Below are positions 47,853 to 55,875 of a DNA stretch of 64,000 bases, piece after piece (the first letter of the stretch is position 1; each line of letters opens with the position of its first letter). The stretch spans positions 46,039 to 110,038 of the forward strand of contig NZ_QGDQ01000018.1 in assembly GCF_003149145.1 (NCBI RefSeq). The letters run 5' to 3'. The DNA is from Quadrisphaera granulorum (GTDB lineage: Bacteria > Actinomycetota > Actinomycetes > Actinomycetales > Quadrisphaeraceae). The notes under the pieces were generated by a model that was not told the DNA's origin, searched no databases, and saw only the letters and a program-made list of their open reading frames with translations. The position numbers were made by a program, and so were the translations under genes.

Positions 47853-49121
47853 GTGAACGGAACGTCGTTGTCTCTCGCTGTCTACCGCCGCGTGCTCGCA
47901 CGCCGCGGGGTCCCCGCCGTCATCCTCATCGGGCTCTTCGCGCGCATCCCGATCACCGCCGCGCCCGTGGTGCTCACCCTCCACGTGGTGCTCGACCTCG
48001 GCCACGGGTACGGCCTCGCGGGTCTGCTGGGCGCTGCCTTCGCCGTGGGCGCTGCGGTCGGTGCACCGCTGGTGGGCCGCGCCGTCGACAGGGTGGGGCT
48101 GCGCCCCGTCGTCGTCGTGACGACCGTCGCCTCCACCGCCTTCTGGGCGGTCGCGCCGCACCTGCAGTACTCGACGCTGCTGCCCGCTGCTCTGGTCGCG
48201 GGCGTGCTGTCACTGCCGGTGTTCTCCGTGACACGCCAGGCGCTGGCGGCGTTGCTCACCCCTGAGCAGCGACGTCCCGGCTTCTCGCTGGACTCGATGG
48301 CGGTGGAGCTGAGCTTCGCCGTGGGCCCGGCCGCGGGGATCGCGCTCTACACCGCCACGACGGCCGTCACCACGCTGACCGCCATCGCCGGTCTTGTCCT
48401 CGCGGCGGGTGCCGCCCTCTTCGTGCTCAACCCGCCGGTGCGTGACGCTGAACTCACCCGCGAGCTCACCCGGACCGTCGCGGAGGGCGAGCGCGCAGAG
48501 CGCCCGCGCCTGCGCAACTGGCTGACTCGCCCGGTCGCTGCGCTCCTGCTGGTCACCGCGGCCGCAACGGTCACGGTGAGCGGCACCGACACCGCGCTCT
48601 CGGCCGTCATGACGTCCTGGAACGCCGTGCCCCACCTCGGGCTCGTCTTCGTCATCTGGTGCTTCGCCTCGCTCGCCGGTGGCTTCGTGTTCGGCGCGCT
48701 GCAGCGCCGTCCGTCGCCGCTCGTCGTGCTCCTGCTGCTGGCGGTCACCGCCCTGCCCGTCTCCCTGGCGGGCAGCTGGCCTGCGTTGGCGCTGCTCATC
48801 GTGCCGACGGGCCTGTTCTGCGCCCCCCTCATGGCCGGGACGGCGGAGGCCCTCACGCACGCCACGCCCGCCAGTGCGCGCGGGCTCGTGCTCGGCGTGC
48901 ACGCCTCGGCGCTGACGCTGGGCGACGCCGTCGGTGCCCCGCTCACCGGGGTAGCTGTCGACGCCTTCGGCGCGCAGTGGGGCTTCGCCACGATCGGCCT
49001 CGCCGGTCTGGCGCTCGCGGCGCTCGCGCTGGTCGTCGGTGGGTGGCGTGTGCCGGCGGCAGCCGCGCTCCCGCCGGCCGCCTCGTCGTCGTCCCCCGAG
49101 ATCGCAGCCCTCAGCCACTGA
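47853..49121 (+). CDS. Major facilitator superfamily transporter
   Basis: A 422-residue protein with about 12 hydrophobic helices. The MFS loop-2/3 motif reads GAPLVGRAVDRVGLRPV near 73. Helix-rich halves are separated by a charged loop (RDAELTRELTRTVAEGERAERPRLRNW, about 190-215). It resembles drug- or sugar-efflux MFS permeases of the AraJ type, but the substrate cannot be told. GTG 47853 and TTG 47868 are both possible starts. The 180-bp region upstream contains no other gene. Confidence 0.9.
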   Translation: MNGTSLSLAVYRRVLARRGVPAVILIGLFARIPITAAPVVLTLHVVLDLGHGYGLAGLLGAAFAVGAAVGAPLVGRAVDRVGLRPVVVVTTVASTAFWAVAPHLQYSTLLPAALVAGVLSLPVFSVTRQALAALLTPEQRRPGFSLDSMAVELSFAVGPAAGIALYTATTAVTTLTAIAGLVLAAGAALFVLNPPVRDAELTRELTRTVAEGERAERPRLRNWLTRPVAALLLVTAAATVTVSGTDTALSAVMTSWNAVPHLGLVFVIWCFASLAGGFVFGALQRRPSPLVVLLLLAVTALPVSLAGSWPALALLIVPTGLFCAPLMAGTAEALTHATPASARGLVLGVHASALTLGDAVGAPLTGVAVDAFGAQWGFATIGLAGLALAALALVVGGWRVPAAAALPPAASSSSPEIAALSH

Positions 49122-49148
49122 AGCCCGCGCGAGGAGCGGGCGGCGGCC

Positions 49149-49898
49149 TCAGAAGCGGCGAGGCGGGTGGGTGCACCCCAGCTGCTCTTCCGTGAGCCGC
49201 GTCGCCTCGGGACGGTGCGCCCACACGACGGCATTGGCCAGCACCCGGCGCACGTCCGGGTGCTGGTAGACCGGGTACTCCTGGTCGCCGGGGGAGAAGT
49301 AGAAGACCCGCCCCTGCCCGCGCTGGTAGGTGACCCCCGACCGGAACACCTCGCCCCCGGCGAAGCTGGACAGGAACACCACCTCGTCGGGGTGGGGGAT
49401 CCCGAACGGCTCCCCGTACATCTCCTGCTTCTCGATGACGATCGGGTTCGGCACGCCCCGGGCGATCGGGTGCGACGGGTCGGTGGTCCACACGAGCTCG
49501 CGCTCGCCCTCGTTGCGCCACGCCAGCGAGCACGTCGTGCCGAGCAGCCGCGTGAAGATCTTCGAGTAGTGGGCCGAGTGCAGCCCGATGAAACCCATCC
49601 CGGCCAGCACGTGTCGATGCACGCGGGCCACCACCTCATCGCTGACCTGCTCGTGTGCTGCGTGCCCCCACCAGAGCAGCACGTCGGTGCCGGCCAGCAC
49701 CTCCTCGGTGAGCCCGTGGTCGGGCTGCGAGGCCAGGGTCGCGGTGCGGACGACGGCGAGCTCCCCGAGGTGCTCGGAGATGCCAGCAGCGATGGCCCCG
49801 TGCATGCCCTCGGGGTAGATCTGCCCGATCCACTCCGGGTGCTGGCGTGACTCGTGCACGCCCTCGTTCCAGACGGTGACCCTGATCGCCTCACTCAC
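49149..49898 (-). CDS. ThuA-domain protein (trehalose utilisation family)
   Basis: A 249-residue glutamine-amidotransferase-like protein without catalytic Cys. It has [128 protein letters not shown] and [25 protein letters not shown]. All match ThuA, linked in rhizobia to trehalose and sucrose uptake or catabolism through keto-sugars. GTG 49898 overlaps the oxidoreductase stop (GTGA), forming a coupled pair. Confidence 0.93.
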   Translation of the reverse strand: MSEAIRVTVWNEGVHESRQHPEWIGQIYPEGMHGAIAAGISEHLGELAVVRTATLASQPDHGLTEEVLAGTDVLLWWGHAAHEQVSDEVVARVHRHVLAGMGFIGLHSAHYSKIFTRLLGTTCSLAWRNEGERELVWTTDPSHPIARGVPNPIVIEKQEMYGEPFGIPHPDEVVFLSSFAGGEVFRSGVTYQRGQGRVFYFSPGDQEYPVYQHPDVRRVLANAVVWAHRPEATRLTEEQLGCTHPPRRF

Positions 49899-50998
49899 AG
49901 CACGACCTCCCGGTTCTGACGCGCCGAGGCGTAGCACGCGTCGATGACACGGGCGCGGTCCAGCGCCAGCGACCCGTCATGGTCCTTCCACGCGGAAGGG
50001 TCGCCGCGGACGACGCCGACGAACGCGTCGACCACCGCCGCGTGGCCCCGCCCAGGTCGCACCGGCACCGTCCGGTCCGCGGCCTCGCCGTCGGCCGTGA
50101 GCGGGCTGTCGGTAAAGACCCGCAGGTCACCCACGGGTGCCGGTGCTCCGCGGACCACGAGCTCGGCGCCGCCGTCGGTGCCGGTGACGGTCATGCCGAG
50201 CTGGTCCTCGGTCTCCCGGAACATCGCCCACGAGGTCTCCAGTTGCAGCAGCCCGCCGCCCTCCAGCCGCAGGAAAGCGTGCGCGAGGTCCTCGACCTCG
50301 TACGCGGACGCCGCACCGGTCAGCGACTTGCTCCCGCCGCGGCTGCCCCCCAACCCGCGCGGACCTAGCTCGGAGAACGTCACCGCGCTGGCGGCCACCA
50401 CGCGCGGCTCCCCGAGCACGTGGAGCGCCCAGTCGAGGCAGTGGACACCGATGTCCACCAGAGGTCCGCCCCCGGAGGCCTCCGCGTTGGTGAACCAGCT
50501 GCCGAGCATGGGGATGCCCCGGCGCCGCAGCCACCACGCCCGGGCCGCGTACGGCCTGCCCAGCTCGCCGGAGGCCACCAGCTGCCGCAGCGCCTGCACG
50601 TCACCGCGCTGCCGGTGGTTGAACACCACGTCCAGCACCCGCCCGGCGGTGCGCGCCGCCTCGACCATCGTGGCGGCCTCGGGCGCGTCGCGGGCGATCG
50701 GTTTCTCGCACAGCACGTGCAGGCCCCGCTGGAGGGCGGCGACGGCGATCGGCGCGTGCAGCGCCGTCGGTACGGCGATGCTCACGGCCTGCAGGCCCTC
50801 GACGTCGAGGAGGTCCTGCCAGCGGGCCACGAGGTGCCGCGCCCCGTGCGCCGTCCCGAGGGAGGCGAGCAGGTCCGCCTCCAGGCCCGCGAGGGCCACC
50901 ACCTGGACGTCGGGCCGCGCCGCGTACGCCTCGAGGTGCTGCTGCCCGGCCCAGCCGAGCCCCACGACGCCGACCTTCACGACTCCTTCGTCTGGCAC
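49895..50998 (-). CDS. Gfo/Idh/MocA-family NAD(P)-dependent oxidoreductase (ThuB-like)
   Basis: A 367-residue dehydrogenase. The Rossmann motif is [20 protein letters not shown], the substrate/cofactor motif is [15 protein letters not shown], and catalytic context is [23 protein letters not shown]. It is likely to oxidise a sugar at C3, as ThuB does for trehalose; ThuA encoded downstream overlaps it. GTG 50998 is chosen; GTG 50980, with AAGGAG two bases upstream, is another option. A longer frame reaching 51139 runs antisense through tRNA-Thr and is not real. Confidence 0.9.
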   Translation of the reverse strand: MPDEGVVKVGVVGLGWAGQQHLEAYAARPDVQVVALAGLEADLLASLGTAHGARHLVARWQDLLDVEGLQAVSIAVPTALHAPIAVAALQRGLHVLCEKPIARDAPEAATMVEAARTAGRVLDVVFNHRQRGDVQALRQLVASGELGRPYAARAWWLRRRGIPMLGSWFTNAEASGGGPLVDIGVHCLDWALHVLGEPRVVAASAVTFSELGPRGLGGSRGGSKSLTGAASAYEVEDLAHAFLRLEGGGLLQLETSWAMFRETEDQLGMTVTGTDGGAELVVRGAPAPVGDLRVFTDSPLTADGEAADRTVPVRPGRGHAAVVDAFVGVVRGDPSAWKDHDGSLALDRARVIDACYASARQNREVVL

Positions 50999-51081
50999 GG
51001 GCTCCGGTCTACCAGCCACGTCCCACGATCGGCGACCGCGCGCCTTACTGTGGGGGTGACGCGCCCGCACCTGGCGCGCCG

Positions 51082-51154
51082 GCCAGCATGGCGCAACTGG
51101 TAGCGCACCCGACTTGTAATCGGGCGGTTGCGGGTTCAAGTCCCGCTGCTGGCT
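51082..51154 (+). tRNA. tRNA-Thr (TGT anticodon)
   Basis: A 73-base class I tRNA. The acceptor GCCAGCA pairs with TGCTGGC, the D-arm is GCGCAACTGGTAGCGC, the anticodon stem-loop CCCGA-CTTGTAA-TCGGG gives TGT, and the T-arm is GCGGGTTCAAGTCCCGC. CCA is not encoded. The downstream monooxygenase gene begins 36 bp after it. Confidence 0.96.
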
Positions 51155-51190
51155 CTCCTACCCGACGCCGTCGTCCCGAGGAGCGCACCC

Positions 51191-51514
51191 GTGATCTTCA
51201 TCGCCGTCAAGTGGCGCATCAAGCCCGAGCACGCCGACAGCTGGCTCGAGACGGTGGCCGACTTCACCGCGGCGACGCGGGCCGAGCCTAAGAACCTCTT
51301 CTTCGACTGGTCCCGCAGCGTCGACGACCCGACGGAGTACGTGCTGCTGGAGGCCTTCACCGACGACGGCGCTGGCCCGCACGTCACCAGCGACCACTTC
51401 CAGCACGCCATGAGCACCCTGGGCGCCTACGTCGCGGAGCGCCCGCAGATCGTGAACTTCCAGCTCGACCAGGACGACTGGTCGCGCCTGGGCGAGCTGC
51501 AGCTGGACGACTGA
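51191..51514 (+). CDS. Antibiotic biosynthesis monooxygenase-type (ABM/YgiN) protein
   Basis: A 107-residue dimeric alpha/beta barrel protein: VIFIAVKWRIKPEHADSWLETVADFTAATRAEPKNLFFDWSRS then DPTEYVLLEAFTDDGAGPHVTSDHFQHAMSTLG. This is the ABM fold of YgiN-type quinol monooxygenases and LsrG-like enzymes; it needs no cofactor. The natural substrate is unknown. GTG 51191 has GAGGAG seven bases upstream. It lies between tRNA-Thr and ribokinase. Confidence 0.9.
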   Translation: MIFIAVKWRIKPEHADSWLETVADFTAATRAEPKNLFFDWSRSVDDPTEYVLLEAFTDDGAGPHVTSDHFQHAMSTLGAYVAERPQIVNFQLDQDDWSRLGELQLDD

Positions 51515-51548
51515 TCGGCGGCTGGCGTCCACACCTAGGCTCGCGGCC

Positions 51549-52388
51549 GTGAGCAAGGTGGTCGTGCTGGGGTCGGTCAATCTCGATCTGCACCTGCAGG
51601 TCGAGCGCCATCCGCGCGGCGGCGAGACGCTGCTCGCGGGCGATCTCGAGCGCCGCTTCGGCGGCAAGGGCGGTAACCAGGCCGTCGCTTCCGCTGGGGC
51701 GGGCGCACCGACGTCACTGGTCGGCGCGGTGGGCGACGACGAGCCCGGCCGCGAGTACCGCCGCCGCCTGGAAGCGTTCGGCGTGGACGTGGCCGCCCTC
51801 CGCGAGGCGTCTGGGGTGGCCACCGGCACCGCGGTCATCTGCGTCGACGCCCGCGGTGAGAACACCATCGTCGTCGCCCCCGGGGCCAACCACCGGGTCA
51901 CCCGCGACGACCTCGCTGCGCTCGACGGCCTCGCTCCGGGAGACGTGCTCCTGGCGCAGCTCGAGCTGCCGCTCGACGTCGTCGCCGAGGGGGTGCGCCG
52001 GGCCGTCGCCCGTGGCGCGCGCGTGGTCCTCAACCTGGCACCGTTCGCGCAGCTGCCTGCGGACGTACTCGCCCTGGCCGACCCCGTCGTCGTCAACGAG
52101 CACGAGGCCGAGCTTCTGCACGAGCAGTTGGGGGACGACGACGCTGCGCCGCCGTCCCTGCTCGTGACGCTCGGCGCCGCGGGATCGCGCTGGGGCGAGC
52201 TGGAGGTGCCGGGTCAGCCCGTCGCCCACGTCGTCGACACCACCGGAGCGGGTGACTCCTTCTGTGGGGTGCTCGCGGCACGCCTCGCGGCCGGTGACGA
52301 CCGTCGCGCTGCGGTCGAGGCGGCCACCGCCGCGGCGGCGCTGACCGTCCAGCACGACGGCGCGCAGCCGCCCGCACCCCGCGGCTAG
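51549..52388 (+). CDS. rbsK: Ribokinase (PfkB family)
   Basis: A 279-residue sugar kinase, slightly shorter than typical ribokinase (about 300). It has VVVLGSVNLDLHLQVERHPRGGETLLAG, GGKGGNQAVASAGAG (ribokinase-specific), ENTIVVAPGANHRV, VVVNEHEAELL and the catalytic anion-hole motif DTTGAGDSFCGVLAARLAAG. It phosphorylates ribose or a related sugar. GTG 51549 is preceded by TAGGCT-N7, the leaderless pattern seen also at recR. No ribose transporter is in the window. Confidence 0.92.
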   Translation: MSKVVVLGSVNLDLHLQVERHPRGGETLLAGDLERRFGGKGGNQAVASAGAGAPTSLVGAVGDDEPGREYRRRLEAFGVDVAALREASGVATGTAVICVDARGENTIVVAPGANHRVTRDDLAALDGLAPGDVLLAQLELPLDVVAEGVRRAVARGARVVLNLAPFAQLPADVLALADPVVVNEHEAELLHEQLGDDDAAPPSLLVTLGAAGSRWGELEVPGQPVAHVVDTTGAGDSFCGVLAARLAAGDDRRAAVEAATAAAALTVQHDGAQPPAPRG

Positions 52389-52398
52389 GCTCGCCGCC

Positions 52399-52572
52399 GT
52401 GTCGGCCACGCAGACCGTCAGGGCAACGACCGCGAGCCCGACGGGCCAGACCGCTGGCGAGACCAAGCTCGAGCACGACCTGCTGGGAGACCGCGAGGTC
52501 GACGCGGTCATGCGGCCCGAGGCGCTCATCCCCACCTTGCAGCGCCGCGCGGCCACCGTCCGCGACGTCTGA
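52399..52572 (+). pseudogene. Probable internally deleted remnant of aspartate ammonia-lyase
   Basis: A 57-codon frame from GTG 52399. Residues 21-34 (ETKLEHDLLGDREV) match the conserved N-terminus of AspA/fumarase II enzymes (normally followed by PADAYYGIHT). Residues 34-43 (VDAVMRPEAL) resemble the AspA C-terminal end (LD.VL.PE..T). The central roughly 400 residues are missing, so it looks like an internally deleted aspA. It keeps a TAGGCT-N7-GTG leaderless promoter pattern (52386-52391) and an uninterrupted frame, so a short peptide may still be made. An unrelated small gene is the alternative. Confidence 0.5.
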
Positions 52573-52589
52573 GCCCGCCCCAGGAGGGC

Positions 52590-52609
52590 GACCTACCGGC
52601 TGGTAGGTC
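52590..52609. promoter_or_regulatory. TetR-like operator upstream of the sugar isomerase gene
   Basis: GACCTACC (52590-52597) and GGTAGGTC (52602-52609) are perfect inverted arms around GGCT, resembling TetR-family sites (GACCTACC..GGTAGGTC type). It lies 44 bp before the ATG at 52653. No TetR gene is in the window. Confidence 0.55.
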
Positions 52610-52652
52610 CATGCTGGTGTCCCGTGCCCGCTGACGAGCAGGAGCTTCGACG

Positions 52653-53657
52653 ATGACGCGACCGATCACGCTGTTCACCGGCCAGTGGGCCGACCTGCCC
52701 TTCACCGAGGTGGCCCGGCTCGCGGGCGAGTGGGGCTTCGACGGACTGGAGATCGCCTGCTGGGGAGACCACCTCGACCCGTACCGCGTGGTGGAGGAGG
52801 ACGGCTACCTCGAGGAGAAGCAGCGGATCCTCGCCGAGAACGGCCTGCAGGTCTTCGCCATCTCCAACCACCTCACCGGCCAGGCGGTCTGCGACGACCC
52901 GATCGACGAGCGCCACGAGGACATGCTTTCTCCGCGCGTGTGGGGTGATGGAGACCCCGAGGGCGTGCGCCAGCGCGCCGCGGACGCGCTGAAGATGACG
53001 GCCCGCGCCGCCGCCGCGATGGGCGTGAAGACCGTCACCGGCTTCACCGGCTCCTCGATCTGGAAGTGCGTGGCGATGTTCCCGCCGCCTCCGGCCGGCA
53101 TGATCGAGCGCGGCTACGAAGACTTCGCCCGCCGCTGGAACCCGATCATCGACGTCTTCGACGAGGTCGGCGTGCGCTTCGCGCTCGAAGTGCACCCCAG
53201 CGAGATCGCCTACGACTACTGGACAGCCAAGAAGACCCTCGAGGTGCTCGACCGGCCGGGCTTCGGGCTCAACTTCGACCCGTCGCACTTCATCTGGCAG
53301 GACCTCGACCCGGTGATGTTCCTGCAGGACTTCGCCGAGAAGATTTACCACGTCCACGTCAAGGAGTCGGTGCGGCACCTCGACGGCCGCAACGGCCGCC
53401 TCGGCTCGCACCTGCCGTGGGCCGACCCGCGCCGCGGATGGGACTTCGTCACCGCCGGCCACGGTCACGTCGAGTGGGAGCCGATCTTCCGCACCCTCAA
53501 CGCCATCGGCTACACCGGTCCCACGAGCGTGGAGTGGGAGGACGCCGGCATGGACCGCCTCGTCGGTGCACCGCAAGCGCTGGCGATGGTCCGCGAGCTG
53601 GCGAAGATCTCCCCGCCGGCCGCTGCCTTCGACGCGGCCTTCTCCACGCGCCGCTGA
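52653..53657 (+). CDS. Sugar phosphate isomerase/epimerase (xylose isomerase-like TIM barrel)
   Basis: A 334-residue TIM-barrel protein of the AP_endonuc_2 family. It has ITLFTGQWADLPFTEVARLAGEWGFDGLEIACWGDHLD, FAISNHLTGQAVCDDP, RFALEVHPSEIAYDYW, LNFDPSHFIWQDLDPV, VHVKESVRHLDGRNG, the metal-site GHGHVEWEPIFRTLNAIGYTGPTSVEWEDAGMDR. Conserved Glu, Asp and His residues form a divalent-metal site. The close match to inositol/keto-sugar pathway isomerases fits the neighbouring ThuA/ThuB-like pair and ribokinase, but substrate is not determined. GAGGAGC-like AGGAG precedes ATG 52653. Confidence 0.9.
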   Translation: MTRPITLFTGQWADLPFTEVARLAGEWGFDGLEIACWGDHLDPYRVVEEDGYLEEKQRILAENGLQVFAISNHLTGQAVCDDPIDERHEDMLSPRVWGDGDPEGVRQRAADALKMTARAAAAMGVKTVTGFTGSSIWKCVAMFPPPPAGMIERGYEDFARRWNPIIDVFDEVGVRFALEVHPSEIAYDYWTAKKTLEVLDRPGFGLNFDPSHFIWQDLDPVMFLQDFAEKIYHVHVKESVRHLDGRNGRLGSHLPWADPRRGWDFVTAGHGHVEWEPIFRTLNAIGYTGPTSVEWEDAGMDRLVGAPQALAMVRELAKISPPAAAFDAAFSTRR

Positions 53658-53692
53658 CCGGGCCGCTGGTCGGGCTGCGGTCGCGGCGGGGA

Positions 53693-54058
53693 TCAGAGGG
53701 GCGCGATGTCCTCGAAGCCCTCGTGCGACTCCAGCCAGCGCCGCACGAAGGGGCAGACGGCGGCGACCTCGCGGCGCTCCTCGCGGGTGGTCTCGAGCGC
53801 GCTGCGCACGAGAACGCTCGCGAGGCCCCGCCCGCTGAAGATCTGACCGACCTCGGTATGCACGAACACCCGGCGGGCGCCGGTCTCGAAGTACTCCACG
53901 AAGCCTGCACGGCGCCCGCCGACGTCGAGGACGAAGCGGCGGCGCTCCGGCTCGTGGCGCACGCTGATGCGCTGCTCGGGGAGGGCGGTCTCGGCGGGTG
54001 CCGGCGCCGGGACCACCGGCGGCATGCTGGTTGCGACGGTTGGCCGGGTGACGGTCAT
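53693..54058 (-). CDS. GNAT-type N-acetyltransferase domain protein (YjdJ-like)
   Basis: A 121-residue protein with a Pro/Ala-rich leader (1-27) and a compact acetyltransferase-like domain: RRFVLDVGGRRAGFVEYFE, FVHTEVGQIFSGRGLASVLVRSALETTREERREVAAVCPFVRRWLESHEGFEDI. This is the short GCN5-related YjdJ family, with the acetyl-CoA pyrophosphate loop SGRGLAS. Substrates are unknown. ATG 54058. It is divergent from the response-regulator/TrxR fusion across about 90 bp. Confidence 0.9.
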   Translation of the reverse strand: MTVTRPTVATSMPPVVPAPAPAETALPEQRISVRHEPERRRFVLDVGGRRAGFVEYFETGARRVFVHTEVGQIFSGRGLASVLVRSALETTREERREVAAVCPFVRRWLESHEGFEDIAPL

Positions 54059-54149
54059 GCCCTATGGTGATCCGCTCCCGCTCGCTCTGGGGCACGTGAA
54101 ACGCACTCGTCACACGCCGGTTTCCGGCGGGGCGTGCGAGCCTTCCGCG

Positions 54150-55868
54150 GTGAGCGAGCCCGCCACCAGTCCTGCCGCGGCAGTGCGCCCCGCGATCCTC
54201 ACCGTCGACGACGACCCGTCCGTCAGTCGCGCCGTGGCCCGTGACCTGCGGCGTCGCTACGGCGAGCGGTACCGCGTGGTCCGTGCGGAGTCCGGGCCGG
54301 TGGCGCTCGAGGCACTGCGCGATCTGGCCCTGCGCGGCCATCCGGTGGCCGTGCTCCTCGCCGACCACCGGATGCCAGGCATGTCCGGCATCGAGTTCCT
54401 CGAGCAGGCGATGGACCTGCACCCTGCGGCGCGGCGCGTGCTCCTTACCGCCTACGCCGACACCAGCGCAGCCATCGACGCCATCAACGTCGTCGACCTC
54501 GACCACTACCTCCTCAAGCCGTGGGACCCGCCGGAGGAGAAGCTCTACCCGGTGCTCGACGCGCTGCTGGAGGCGTGGCGCCGTGACCGTCGCGCCAGCG
54601 AGCGCGGGCGCCCCGAGGTGAAGGTGGTGGGAGACCGCTGGTCACCCGACTTCTTCACCCTGCGTGATTTCCTGGCCCGCAACCAGGTGCCCTACCGCTC
54701 CCTGCCCTCCGACGCCGCCGAGGCTGGGCTGCTGCTCGCCGCCACGGGCGCCGAGGGGCTGGCGCTGCCGGTGGTGGTCCTTCCCGACGGCGGGTGGTTG
54801 GAGCGCCCCACCGAGGCCCAGCTCGCCGCTGCCGTCGGTCTGCACACCGCCGCCGACGCCGACTTCTACGACCTCGTGGTGGTCGGCGGCGGGCCCGCCG
54901 GCCTCGGGGCGGCCGTGTACGGCGCATCCGAGGGCTTGCGCACCGTGCTCGTGGAGCGCAGCGCCACCGGCGGTCAGGCGGGGCAGAGCTCCCGCATCGA
55001 GAACTACCTCGGCTTCCCCGACGGCATCTCCGGCGCCCAGCTCACCGACCGCGCCCGCCGCCAGGTGGACAGGTTCGGCGTGGAGGTCCTCACCGCCTGC
55101 GACGCGGTGGCGCTGGAGACCGACGGGCCGGCGCGGACGGTGGTGCTCTCGGACGGCTCGCGGGTCTCCGGGCACGCCGTGCTGCTGGCCACCGGCGTCT
55201 CCTACCGCACGCTCGACGTGCCGGGCGTCGAGGCGCTCACCGGGGCGGGGGTCTACTACGGCTCCGCCCTCACCGAGGCCGCCGGCTGCGAGGGCGTCGA
55301 CGTGCACGTCGTCGGTGGTGCCAACTCCGCCGGGCAGGCGGCGGTGTTCCTCGCGGGGCGCGCTCGGTCGGTGACGATCCTCGTCCGCGGCGCCGGGCTC
55401 GAGGCGACCATGTCGGCCTACCTCATCGACCAGATCGCGGCCCTGCCCAACGTCACCGTCCGCGCGGGCACGCAGGTGGTCGAGGTCCGGGGGGAGAACA
55501 GGCTCCAGCGCCTGGTGCTGGATACCCCGCGGGGGCGCGAGGAGGTGGCCTCCGACCGGCTCTTCGTGTTCATCGGCGCCGCTCCCCGCACCGACTGGCT
55601 CGAGGGCACGGCTGTGCGCGACGAGTACGGCTACGTCGTCGCCGGACCTGACCTGATGCGTGGGGGTGACCCGCCACCCGGCTGGGACCTCCAGCGCGAT
55701 CCCTACCACCTCGAGGCCTCCGTCCCCGGGGTGTTCGTGGCCGGTGACGTGCGCTCCGGGTCGGTCAAGCGCGTCGCCTCCGCTGTCGGCGAGGGAGCGA
55801 TGGCCGTGACACTCGTGCACCGCTACCTCGAGCAGACCTGGAACAGCGGTGACCTTCCCCGGCGCTGA
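54150..55868 (+). CDS. Fused response regulator/thioredoxin reductase-like FAD protein lacking the CxxC
   Basis: A 572-residue fusion. Receiver (about 15-135): LTVDDDPSVSRAVARDL, phospho-acceptor Asp72 in LLADHRMPG, LLTAYAD and LKPWDPPEEKL. Glutaredoxin-like fold (about 150-230): VKVVGDRWSPDFFTLRDFLARNQVPYRSL without its redox Cys pair. TrxR-like flavoprotein (about 240-565): FAD motif DLVVVGGGPAGLGAAVYGASEG, GGQAGQSSRIENYLGFP, ATGVSYRTLDVPG, NADPH motif VHVVGGANSAGQAAVFLA and VFVAGDVRSGSVKR. The TrxR catalytic CATC is replaced (YYGSALTEAAGC). The reductase therefore probably serves another acceptor or is a redox sensor. It overlaps or adjoins the cNMP-binding kinase gene, its likely partner. 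Confidence 0.9.
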   Translation: MSEPATSPAAAVRPAILTVDDDPSVSRAVARDLRRRYGERYRVVRAESGPVALEALRDLALRGHPVAVLLADHRMPGMSGIEFLEQAMDLHPAARRVLLTAYADTSAAIDAINVVDLDHYLLKPWDPPEEKLYPVLDALLEAWRRDRRASERGRPEVKVVGDRWSPDFFTLRDFLARNQVPYRSLPSDAAEAGLLLAATGAEGLALPVVVLPDGGWLERPTEAQLAAAVGLHTAADADFYDLVVVGGGPAGLGAAVYGASEGLRTVLVERSATGGQAGQSSRIENYLGFPDGISGAQLTDRARRQVDRFGVEVLTACDAVALETDGPARTVVLSDGSRVSGHAVLLATGVSYRTLDVPGVEALTGAGVYYGSALTEAAGCEGVDVHVVGGANSAGQAAVFLAGRARSVTILVRGAGLEATMSAYLIDQIAALPNVTVRAGTQVVEVRGENRLQRLVLDTPRGREEVASDRLFVFIGAAPRTDWLEGTAVRDEYGYVVAGPDLMRGGDPPPGWDLQRDPYHLEASVPGVFVAGDVRSGSVKRVASAVGEGAMAVTLVHRYLEQTWNSGDLPRR

Positions 55869-55875
55869 GGACGGC

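Noticed and set aside
51000..51139. Longer N-terminus for the Gfo/Idh/MocA protein
   Set aside because: The extra residues are translated from the complement of tRNA-Thr and its flank.
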